Of a stretch of DNA of 15,000 bases, positions 1-15,000 are shown in pieces. Location of the stretch: positions 34,992 through 49,991 of the forward strand of contig MPNW01001038.1 in NCBI GenBank assembly GCA_011800805.1, given 5' to 3'. Position numbers and translations under genes: made by a program. Under the pieces are notes generated by a model, which had not been told where the DNA came from, searched no databases, and saw nothing but the letters and a program-made list of their open reading frames with translations. Each line of letters opens with the position of its first letter. The stretch's first letter is position 1. The stretch comes from Hirudo medicinalis (taxonomy: Eukaryota > Annelida > Clitellata > Hirudinida > Hirudinidae).

Positions 1-144
<144 letters not shown>

Positions 145-185
145 CGCTCACTCATTCATTTCTTCCCTTCAGTCCTTCCTCGAAA

Positions 186-256
186 ATGCTCGGAGCATGC
201 GCGATTGGTCCCCAGTTCCTGGGCACGTCACGTGATCACTGGACCGCCATGTTGCA
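186..256 (+). promoter_or_regulatory. Compact promoter-like cluster: NRF-1-like, CCAAT, E-box and YY1-like sites
   Basis: Within about 60 bases there are four motifs typical of TATA-less housekeeping promoters. An NRF-1-like GCATGCGCG is at 195-203. An inverted CCAAT box (GATTGGTC) is at 203-210. A palindromic E-box CACGTG within TCACGTGA is at 228-235, preceded by CACGTCA. A YY1-like CCGCCATGTTG is at 244-254. The stretch is richer in G+C and CpG than its microsatellite surroundings. In animal promoters YY1 sites often lie at or just after the transcription start and can contain the start ATG, as this one would. The motifs are read directly; promoter function and plus orientation are inferred. 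The cluster could also be bidirectional or a chance grouping. Confidence 0.5.
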
Positions 257-314
257 GTATCCAAGGATACCCGTGGCAAAGTGGTACCAGCTGTCACCAT
301 ATGTGAAGTCCTAA
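249..314 (+). other. Possible short first coding exon or short ORF next to the promoter-like cluster
   Basis: The ATG inside the YY1-like site opens 21 codons beginning MLQYPRIPVA before a TAA at 312-314. The context around the ATG (CCGCCATGT) is a good Kozak context. The reading could end earlier at a splice donor: candidates are GTGAAG after 302 and GTGAAG near 315. I do not recognise the peptide and cannot find a matching downstream plus-strand exon in this window. It could be the start of a spliced gene, an upstream ORF, or chance. Confidence 0.2.
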
Positions 315-345
315 GTGAAGGATGTGAAAGAGAAACAAATAATTG

Positions 346-466
346 ATGAAGATGGTGATGATGACGATGACCATTGTGGTGATGATGATGATGATGATGA
401 TGATGATGACGATGACCATTGTGGTGATGATGATGATGATGATGATGATGACGATGACCATTGTGG

Positions 467-499
<33 letters not shown>

Positions 500-523
500 C
501 GATGGTGGTGATGATGATGATGA
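346..523. repeat. (GAT)n array with a 42-45 bp higher-order period
   Basis: GAT triplets dominate, but an 18-base interruption (GACGATGACCATTGTGGT) recurs at 363-380, 408-425 and 450-467. A shorter derivative lies near 497-510. The array is therefore a minisatellite built from units of about 42-45 bases. It reads as polyAsp or polyMet in plus frames and polySer on minus; these are artefacts of the triplet repeat and not credible genes. Confidence 0.92.
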
Positions 524-754
524 CAAAAATATTCAGTCGACTATTGTTCCTTGTGCATCGTCTTGTATATTAAGTTAGACTACCATTGTCACAACGACGT
601 CATTATTGTTATTATTATTTTTTTTCCCGAACAAAACAATCCATGAACTACTTCCATGAATATTTAAAGTCCCCCAGCACGGCTCGGGATCTCTCCGCGG
701 GACTGTGAAAACGAAATGAACTGAACCTGTGCATGCACGATTCACTACCTAAAG

Positions 755-816
755 TACCACTACCACTACCACTACCACTAACCACTACCACTACCACTAC
801 TACTACTACTACTACT
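755..816. repeat. (CCACTA)n / (CTA)n microsatellite
   Basis: Hexamer ACCACT units at 755-803 pass into pure ACT triplets to 816, with one base slip near 780. It lies in otherwise unassigned sequence between the GAT array and the retrotransposon remnant. Confidence 0.9.
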
Positions 817-893
817 AAATCAAAACCTAAAGTGATCCAAAAACACAACAACAAAAACTAGTTCTGTTGATTTCATTCAACTGCTCTCCTTCA

Positions 894-1345
894 TTAAGCA
901 ATGGCATGGAAAGCCCCTGGTTGTCCTCTGATCCTTACGACCCACTTCTTGCTTCCTCCCCTCTGATTGACTTCTTTTAATTTGTCTGCAAGCAGTTTCT
1001 TGCAGTCCTCCCTGTCTTCCGTTGACAAATCAAGGCTTAGGATAACTTTGTTGAAGCTTTCCATGTCTTTCAACCTTCTGCTGTTGTCCAGGACACTTGT
1101 TGTCTTGCCACTTTGGTTGTCAAACTTCACCAGGAAAAGTCTTGGTTTCGAACCATTTCCGTATCTTTTTAGCGATTCTGAATAATTCAGTAAATTCTTT
1201 GTCTATTTTTTTTACTTGTGACTTCTTTCAGGAGCTTTGACACAAGTTCTTTGTCTTTAGCCGTGGAGTTGGTGACATCTTCTGTCGAATCGTGCATTAC
1301 GATGTCATTCTGTCTCCTAATTTTCAAATGAATGTCACGATTACA
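894..1345 (-). pseudogene. Decayed non-LTR retrotransposon ORF1-like fragment
   Basis: On the minus strand, 894-1130 and the bases just upstream read as a Lys/Arg-rich peptide. It contains LFLVKFDNQSGK, then LDNSRRLKDM, then DLSTEDREDCKKLLADKL, then KKWVVRIRGQPGA. This order matches what I know of ORF1-type proteins of animal LINEs: a basic RNA-binding stretch of the form kPRPlLVkF..., then ...LTpeER..rk.L..el, then w.irrG.i. Upstream, at about 1195-1345, another minus frame reads IRRQNDIVMHDSTEDV and a charged, coiled-coil-like stretch ending KKNRQRIY. The two parts are in different frames and separated by stop codons, so the copy is frameshifted and dead. No reverse transcriptase is visible. 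The family assignment is from memory of motif patterns. Confidence 0.55.
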
Positions 1346-1420
1346 TTAACCAAGTGCTGTGAAATAGATTTTTAATGACATTTTTCAAACAGATTTTAAG
1401 GCTTCACATTTAGCGGACAT

Positions 1421-1456
1421 ATTATTATTATTGTTATTATTATTATTATTATTATT
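1421..1456. repeat. (ATT)n microsatellite
   Basis: This is a short run of ATT triplets with one TTG interruption. It lies in an A+T-rich stretch (1346-1690) where I see no gene. Confidence 0.9.
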
Positions 1457-1688
1457 TATATTATTGCATTTTATATTTTTCTACTGTGTACTTCGATGGT
1501 GGGTGTGGCTTTGCAGGTGAGTCAGTGAATGAAAATCGTTTGCTTTCATGGTAAAATTTTTCGCTAGAATTTTCTAGCAATATTCAGGCATTCATTTTGA
1601 TTGTTGTTTTCCTATTCGACCCCTTCACTGCTCTCTTTAGTTTATAATTTATTTTATGCAAACATCTCACTTAAACTTGATGAAGAAT

Positions 1689-1750
1689 AATTAATATGTA
1701 ATTAAAATTAATATGTAATTAAAATATATATGTAATTAAAATATATATTA
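1689..1750. repeat. Tandem repeat of about 17 bp, three copies
   Basis: The unit TAATATGTAATTAAAAT recurs three times, with the later copies drifting to ATATATGTAATTAAAAT. The sequence is A+T only except for one G per unit. No function is apparent. Confidence 0.8.
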
Positions 1751-1816
1751 GAACTACCAGCGCTCATTCAAATTGATTGAGACCAACAGGAACAACAAAA
1801 CACATTGGAATAAAAG

Positions 1817-1851
1817 ACAACAACAACAACATCAACAATAGCAGCAGCAGC

Positions 1852-1882
<31 letters not shown>

Positions 1883-1918
1883 TCAACAATAGCAGCAGCA
1901 ACAACAACAACAACAACA
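1817..1918. repeat. Intergenic (CAA/CAG)n array
   Basis: Mixed CAA and CAG triplets are interrupted twice by the same CATCAACAATAG phrase (near 1829 and 1881), so the array has a partly duplicated structure of about 52 bp. It resembles in composition the polyQ-coding DNA of the gene at 11972-13431, but it lies outside any exon I can support. Its reading as polyLeu on the minus strand is not a credible protein. Confidence 0.9.
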
Positions 1919-2304
1919 CTGTCCCGCGGTTACAATGAGTTTGTCTGCTAACCCGAATGGTTTTTATTTTTCCAGTCGCGTGCTTATTTGGTTCGTCACG
2001 TATCCAGTGGAAATGCACTCACTTGAACCTTTCTTTTCCTGTGCGTCGTGATCGATGAGTTGAATAAACAAGAACAACTAAAACTCGTCTGCTTGTTTTT
2101 CCTGCCCTTCCGGCATAATAGGAGACAAAAGGAGGGGGTTGGTCAGTTGGTGCTGGGGGCTGACACCATTTCACTTGCTTCCACATTAGGGAAGGGGGGA
2201 CTTTGGTCTTTCTTATCGCTTTTCATCACAACGCACCAGAGATCAGAGCCACGAACAACTGTGCAACCCGAGAACAAAATGCTCTGCCTCATAGATTATT
2301 GACC

Positions 2305-2451
2305 AAGTGACAGGCAAAAGCCAACTCATAGGCAGCTTACTTTTCATCCCTAACTTCATTCCTAACCCTACCCTGCCCCTATCCGAAACCCTGGAAATCT
2401 CCGTAGAACTGACAAAAGTCCTTGACTGTGAGTTGGCCTTTGTCCTCACTT
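2305..2451. repeat. Imperfect inverted repeat pair, possible small foldback/MITE remnant
   Basis: The sequence at 2305-2331 (core GCCAACTCATAG) and the reverse complement of 2426-2451 (core GCCAACTCACAG) match at about 22 of 26 positions with one gap. They bracket about 95 bp that include TAACCCTACC-like sequence. Such a pair could fold into a hairpin and is a plausible relic of a miniature inverted-repeat element. I did not find a convincing target-site duplication. Confidence 0.45.
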
Positions 2452-2890
2452 CTCCAACCAACTGTCTTAACAAGCGAAACTGTCAGTCAGTTTCTGTCCA
2501 AACTCATTCGTGCTCATTAATTTCAAATCCTCAACACGTGACTTGCACTCAAAACGCCATTGGTTCGGTGAGCTCGCCTTAATTAGTTAATGAATATTCA
2601 TAACGTCTAAAAGGAGACACGCCCTTCATTATTCTACAAAGTCAAAATTCTAATGCTCCACAAACGGGGAGAACAGAGAATCGTTTAAGAATTAATTAAA
2701 TGTTTTAAAAACAATGAATTAAAAATCACGAAAATAATAAAAACGTTTTTTACAAAACACATCGACATATAAGAAAAAAACCCACAGAAAACACGACAAT
2801 GCCTTCTGACGTTCGGAACACGAATAATTAATCAGTGGGTCGAGCTACTCGAATATAAACATCGAAGAACAGAACATGAATGAGAGACAG
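2452..2890. other. Unassigned A+T-rich intergenic sequence
   Basis: I see no credible exon, RNA gene or transposon in this stretch. It contains scattered TAATTA and TTAATTAA-type A+T motifs and short A runs but no array longer than a few units. Confidence 0.5.
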
Positions 2891-2931
<41 letters not shown>

Positions 2932-2946
2932 ATCGATCGATCGATC
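2891..2946. repeat. (AATC)n passing into (GATC)n
   Basis: About ten AATC units are followed by about four GATC units. AATC is the reverse complement of the GATT unit at 1-144, so the two arrays form an inverted pair about 2.8 kb apart. The A-to-G change that created GATC seems to have been amplified after it arose. Confidence 0.95.
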
Positions 2947-3035
2947 AGAAAACAAAGATAACATGCAATTAAGAACCGACCAAAAAAATGAGGAGTATGA
3001 AGAGAAAGACGAGGAGTTTGAAAGTGAGTGAGAGT

Positions 3036-3090
3036 ATGATGATGATGATGATGACGATGATGATGCTGATAATGACGACGATGACGACGA
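3036..3090. repeat. (GAT/GAC)n microsatellite
   Basis: GAT triplets mixed with GAC, GCT and AAT variants. They read as acidic residues on plus and as Ser/Tyr-rich sequence on minus, with no flanking coding sequence. Confidence 0.88.
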
Positions 3091-3349
3091 GTAAGGGAAG
3101 ACGGTCAATCTCAATCAGTTAAGAATTTATTTACAAAATATTAATTTCTAAAAATCGATCTCTTACAACATCGGAAATAAGGTGCACACAAAGCGTCTGC
3201 TCTGTTTTCAGGAGCAAGCAAAACAAAGGACTTTTGCATATTTCAGAGCAAACATCTTAGCAATCCAAAAGCTTTGCTTCCATGACCAGTCCTAAGTCTA
3301 ATTGAACATTTCATGAGTCAGACGATAAATACAACTAAATAAAAATGTT

Positions 3350-3484
3350 GTAATAATAATAATAATAACAACAATAACAATAATAATAACAATAACAATA
3401 ATAACAATAATAATGTGATGATAATAATAACAATAATAATAATACGATGATGATGATGGTAATAATCATAACAAAATAATAAAT
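3350..3484. repeat. (AAT/AAC)n microsatellite with a short GAT inset
   Basis: Mainly AAT with regular AAC variants; near 3414-3420 and 3445-3458 there are GTGATGATA and GATGATGATGG insets. The poly-Leu, poly-Ile and poly-Tyr readings are repeat artefacts. The flanks at 3091-3349 and 3485-3718 show no gene. Confidence 0.9.
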
Positions 3485-3718
3485 TATAAAAAAAATGGAG
3501 CATGGCAATAAACGAACTTCCACTGGTCAAAAATGTTCAAACAGGTGGAAAACATGGCGCTAGACAAGACTCGACCCCAATTGGCTCCGAGAGAAGGAGA
3601 GCAGACGACAAGAGGACGATTTATAAAATTGTTGTAAACAAGTAATTTCCAAAATTCCAATGTTCATTGACTGTAGATAGAAAGCTGTTCTGCCAATTCC
3701 AGCCTCACTGCAATGGTT

Positions 3719-3763
3719 AATGATGATGCTGACGATGATTATGATGATGATGATGATGATGGT
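3719..3763. repeat. (GAT)n microsatellite
   Basis: About a dozen GAT triplets with GCT, GAC and TAT variants. It lies in unassigned sequence. Confidence 0.88.
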
Positions 3764-3862
3764 GATTGCGAAAGAATTCACTGAAAAGTAAATCAACAGT
3801 GATTAAGATTTTTAAATGATCTCCAACAAGGTAAAATTGTCTCAAAAATAATGACAACATGC

Positions 3863-3919
3863 AATAATAACAATAACAATAATAATTATTATTATTATAG
3901 TAATAACAATAATAATAAC
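3863..3919. repeat. (AAT/AAC)n switching to (ATT)n and back; potential hairpin
   Basis: An AAT/AAC block is followed directly by ATTATTATTATTAT and then again by AAT/AAC triplets. The central part is therefore self-complementary and could fold as an A-T hairpin. No other feature is attached to it. Confidence 0.8.
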
Positions 3920-4070
3920 AAATCTCACTAATTAACTAATCAAATTATAACAATTAATTGCCCTCAATAGTTACGATCTGCTTCTTCAACAAATTCTAAA
4001 CAATTCACGCCAATTGCTCGAGTGCCGAGTCTCAGCAGAATCAGAATCGATCAACCAGCAGAATAGGTAG

Positions 4071-4117
4071 TCAACAATTCATCAATTCAATCACTCAACA
4101 ATTCATCAATTCAACAC
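4071..4117. repeat. Two-copy tandem duplication of about 24 bp
   Basis: TCAACAATTCATCAATTCAA plus ATCAC (4071-4094) is followed immediately by a near-identical copy ending CAC (4095-4117). The surroundings (3920-4650) contain no exon I can support; a weak plus-strand ORF at 4483-4833 has no recognisable domain. Confidence 0.8.
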
Positions 4118-4650
4118 TTGTAACAATCATTCGATCACTCGTCAGACCGACCGAACCAACAAAACGTTTTCTCGACTCCAAGAAATCGAAAGCCTCTGTT
4201 CAATCTCGAGTCTAAAATCTCGACCAGCGACTCCACTGAGCACGACCACAGAAGTAAAGATTGAATAACCGATCATCGTGCTAGTAAGGATATTATTATA
4301 ATAATGACTTATTAGTAATACTAACAGTCAACCCAAGGTCGATGACCATCAAGATTAGATAGTTAATACCTGAAAATGTAGAGTGCCCAATTTGATTGAA
4401 TGACTTTGCATTTTGATTGGTAGGTTGATTACGAGCGATTGACCAATGACTCGATGACAACGGACAGGCTCGTGAATAATGAATGAACAGTCCCTCATCT
4501 CTGTGCCGCCAGCAACAACATCTCCTGATCGCTGCTCCTGAGGAGGACTTTTTGTTATTTCTAAATGAGATGACCAGCAATATTCCCAATATTCAATACT
4601 TTCACTCAAAACTCTTAAACTTCTTATTGGCTTGTGTGGAAACAATTAAC

Positions 4651-4683
4651 ATGCAAATCAGCTTAATTAATTTGCAAATCAGC
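4651..4683. promoter_or_regulatory. Octamer/homeodomain-like site cluster
   Basis: An octamer ATGCAAAT within ATGCAAATCAGC (4651-4662) and a related TTTGCAAATCAGC (4671-4683) flank a palindromic TTAATTAA (4663-4670). ATGCAAAT is the classic POU-protein octamer, and TAATTA is a core homeodomain site. The near-repeat TGCAAATCAGC on both sides of an 8-base palindrome is directly visible. Enhancer function is inference; A+T-rich DNA yields TAATTA sites by chance. Confidence 0.35.
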
Positions 4684-4719
4684 ACAACAGTGACGTGCAC
4701 AGTGACTAGCTTTGATTTG

Positions 4720-5100
4720 TTCGGACGACATTTGAGGCGACAAAAATACCAACCGATCCGACGTCCGACGGCTTCAGGGGACATCGACCCGAAACCCCGA
4801 CGTCGTGGATCGTCTCGGGACTTGCACGCGTGACACGGCAGACGCACGCAAGCAATAATAACCTTACCGATAACTAACAACAACAACAACGAGATTTAAC
4901 TTGTAGCAGAACAACTCGAAATTACTGAGAAACACGTGATTGTAAAAAGATGTGTAAAACATTTCATCGTCCCGGATAATGCCTGCCCTCTGGACCACGA
5001 CGTCACAAACGACGACATCGCGACCGCTCAGGTCGCATTTCCAAAGTCTTGCCCGAACGGGGCGACCTTCGACCTCGCAAATCCGAGAATGTATGATAAG
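4720..5100. other. CpG-rich non-repetitive block of unknown role
   Basis: Compared with the A+T-rich flanks, 4720-4850 and 4970-5090 are clearly richer in CpG (for example CCGACGTCCGACGG and CCCCGACGTCGTGG). A CACGTG E-box lies at about 4934-4939 and a GACGTC at 4999-5004. Both strands have modest open frames here with no domain I recognise and no convincing splice pattern. It could be a distal promoter, an unrecognised exon, or part of the 3'UTR of the minus-strand gene that stops at 6006. Confidence 0.35.
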
Positions 5101-5108
5101 GTGTCTGC

Positions 5109-5214
5109 TGACGATGATGGTGATGATGAAAAGATGATGATGATGATAAAAAGATGATGATGATAAAAAGTTGATGATGATGATGATGGTGATGATAAAA
5201 AGATGATGATGGTG
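5109..5214. repeat. (GAT)n interspersed with AAAA spacers
   Basis: GATGATGATGAT blocks are separated by AAAAAG or AAAAG at least four times, giving a loose higher-order unit of about 15-30 bp. The plus frame would read Met-Met-Met or Asp runs. I treat it as non-coding. Confidence 0.88.
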
Positions 5215-5423
5215 TTTTGATTCTTGAGATTTAAACAAAGATGAAGTGGAAAAAACAAGCAAAAGAGCCCAGCGAACGGACGGGCGAACGAACGATCAAA
5301 AAGAGATTTCTCAAAACAAGAGATGTTATTTATGAATAAAAATGCATAAATTTTAAAAAGGACAACAGACAAACTTCAAAATAAGTAGCAAAAAGAAATT
5401 TCATAACATAATAAACAACAACA

Positions 5424-5444
5424 GTAATAATAATAATAACAATG

Positions 5445-5475
<31 letters not shown>

Positions 5476-5488
5476 TAATAATAATAAC
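5424..5488. repeat. (AAT)n microsatellite
   Basis: AAT triplets with single GAT and AAA interruptions, between the CpG-rich block and the gene's 3' end. Confidence 0.9.
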
Positions 5489-5566
5489 ATCAAGCCAGGG
5501 GACATAAGTGACTGAACTAACGACAAGCTGCTGATCTTCATCACCAGCAGTACAAAATGGAGCCAG

Positions 5567-5634
5567 TAATTGAATAATTAACTGAATAATTAATTAACTT
5601 AATAACTAACCGAATAATTAGTTAACTGAATAAC
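5567..5634. repeat. Tandem (AACTGAATAATTA)-type minisatellite
   Basis: Variants of AACTGAATAATTA repeat about five times, with spacers of TAATTAACTT type. The units carry partial internal symmetry (AATTAATT, AGTTAACT). It lies downstream of the minus-strand gene's stop codon, so it may be in its 3'UTR. Confidence 0.7.
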
Positions 5635-5741
5635 GCATGACTTCACCTAACAATTAAAGCTCGTTGCTAGAATGCTCGAAACTATCTTCCGTTTGAAATG
5701 AAAAATGAAAATTCAAAGGAAGGATGCAAATCGAATAGAAA

Positions 5742-5842
5742 ACGACGACGACGATGTTAATGAAGATGATGATGATGATGAAGATGATGATGATGAAGAC
5801 GATGATGATGAAGACGATGATGATGATGTTGATGATGATGAT
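5742..5842. repeat. (GAT)n with GAAGAC and GTT variants
   Basis: GATGATGATGAAGAC units recur three times, giving a loose 15-base period. It lies about 160 bp past the stop codon of the ARHGAP39-like gene and could be transcribed in its 3'UTR (as (ATC)n). I found no AATAAA on the minus strand between 6005 and about 3135, so the poly(A) site is not placed. Confidence 0.88.
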
Positions 5843-6005
5843 TATTCTCGATCCTAATTCGTTTTGATTAAATAATAACAATACCACCGCTATTCCATCG
5901 TTCGAGGAGCAGATCGTGAAAATAAAATGAAATAATTTTAAAAACCAATCAAAACTCCTGCTCCATCTCCCATCCCATCCCACCCCATACCCCCTCGGGG
6001 ACGGT

Positions 6006-14198
<8,193 letters not shown>

Positions 14199-15000
14199 CT
14201 GGAAATTAAATCAATGCATTTAGCAATCCATTAGAATTGCCTGGATTTGGATTCTACATGTACAGGAGGATTAACTGTGATGACGTTGTTGATGGCAGAA
14301 ACGATGATGGTGATAATGATGATGACCGATCCACCCATCATCCATCCATCTAATACAAATTATCTATCCAATACAAAAATTGGCTAAGAACTGCTTAAGA
14401 AAGAAAATGAGTTTGATATTCCTGGAAGACCAGCAGGAGGAACAACCTGTCATGGGTCATCGATTTAGCGAATGAACCTGAATGAAATAGTCTGATGGAA
14501 TCCTGACCGAACACTATGCTAATGCTGAGTAATCTTGTTTTCATTCTGATTAACTGACTTTTAAACTTAGCATTTAAAATTAAGTCATTAAATTAAGACA
14601 AACTACTTGAATGACAGACGAATGTCAATTTGCCATTGCAGGGACAGACCCTCGGATAATGCAATAGCATAGCGGCTGATCGATTAGTCATGATGTGATG
14701 ATGATTGTGATGATGATAGAAGTTAGGATTTTCAATATAGATGTGTATATTATATTATATTATTATAAGTGAGTACTTAATAACTTAGCAGATGTTCTGT
14801 ATCCATCTAATTTTTTAGGCTAGAAAATTCAACTCAACATCTTTCCAACATCTGACTGACTGAACACCTGATTGAATTACTCTCAAGATAAATCACTTCA
14901 ATCATGATCATCATAACCATCACTGACTGGCAGCAACAGCAGCAGCAGCAGCTTCCAAGCATCATGAATATTTGCAGACCTTGACAAAAACAAAGAGAAT
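14199..15000. other. Intron (or beyond) with no supported exon
   Basis: This stretch lies upstream of the first visible exon. It holds small GAT patches (about 14295-14325 and 14693-14716), a CATC patch at 14335-14352, a TATTATAT run near 14746-14765 and a short CAG run at 14936-14952. A candidate acceptor CTTCCAG on minus near 14420 leads into frames that stop quickly and match nothing I know. The exon supplying the first two bases of the split codon must lie further right. Confidence 0.5.

Noticed and set aside
311..578. Open frames reading polySer, polyAsp or polyMet over the GAT array
   Set aside because: All are produced by the triplet repeat in different frames and strands, with no flanking coding sequence.
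1764..2018. Minus-strand polyLeu frame
   Set aside because: It is the reverse reading of the (CAA/CAG)n array with no recognisable flanks.
2048..2302. 84-codon plus-strand frame
   Set aside because: No domain, no repeat homology I recognise and no splice context; composition looks random.
4483..4833. 116-codon plus-strand frame and the overlapping minus frames
   Set aside because: Several frames of similar length overlap on both strands, which is typical of a stop-poor stretch; no motif is recognisable. I record the region as CpG-rich and unassigned.
4936..5157. 73-codon plus-strand frame ending in the GAT array
   Set aside because: The sequence looks protein-like for about 40 residues, but I recognise no family and the minus frame is equally open. 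Not enough to call a gene.
3122..6005. Poly(A) signal for the minus-strand gene
   Set aside because: I found no AATAAA on the minus strand near the stop; the first clear one is at about 3127-3132, too far to assign without RNA data.
14400..14470. Possible upstream ARHGAP39 exon on minus near CTTCCAG
   Set aside because: The frames stop quickly, no WW-domain residues are visible and there is no clear donor.

Overview
This window is animal (metazoan) genomic DNA. It carries spliced minus-strand coding exons with clean GT-AG boundaries, long microsatellite-filled introns, a tRNA-derived SINE and non-LTR retrotransposon debris. By eye it is A+T-rich and unusually dense in (AAT)n, (GAT)n, (GATT)n and (CAA/CAG)n arrays. 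The repeat style and the SINE tails suggest a non-vertebrate marine or freshwater invertebrate, perhaps a spiralian such as an annelid or mollusc. That placement is an impression, not a demonstration.

The one gene I can identify with confidence runs on the minus strand from 14198 (and beyond the right edge) down to a stop at 6006. Ten exons can be joined with consistent reading phase into about 1127 codons. The protein ends in a MyTH4 domain followed directly by a RhoGAP domain, the architecture of ARHGAP39 (Drosophila Vilse/CrossGAP), a Robo-associated GAP for Rac/Cdc42. The N-terminal WW domains expected for this family are not in the window and should lie upstream, past 15000. Between the expected WW part and MyTH4 is a low-complexity linker of roughly 640 residues, rich in polyQ, His-Gln and acidic runs. 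Two or three of the exons are easy to miss because they are short and their correct frame contains no long open reading frame.

Region by region: 1-144 is a tetranucleotide array. 186-256 is a compact cluster of promoter-like sites (NRF-1-like, CCAAT, CACGTG, YY1-like) facing a possible short plus-strand first coding exon. 346-890 is microsatellite. 894-1345 is a broken retrotransposon ORF1-like fragment. 1346-6005 is intergenic or 3'UTR sequence with many arrays, an imperfect inverted repeat (2305-2451), a POU/homeodomain-like site cluster (4651-4683) and a CpG-rich block (4720-5100). 6006-14198 is the ARHGAP39-like gene; its largest intron holds a full SINE interrupted by a single N that looks like an unmerged contig overlap. 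14199-15000 is intron with no exon I can support.

I see no CRISPR, operon or novel multi-gene system. The points most worth following up are the polyQ-expanded ARHGAP39, the arginine-finger codon split by an intron, the N-flanked duplication, the promoter cluster at the left edge and the fossil transposable elements.
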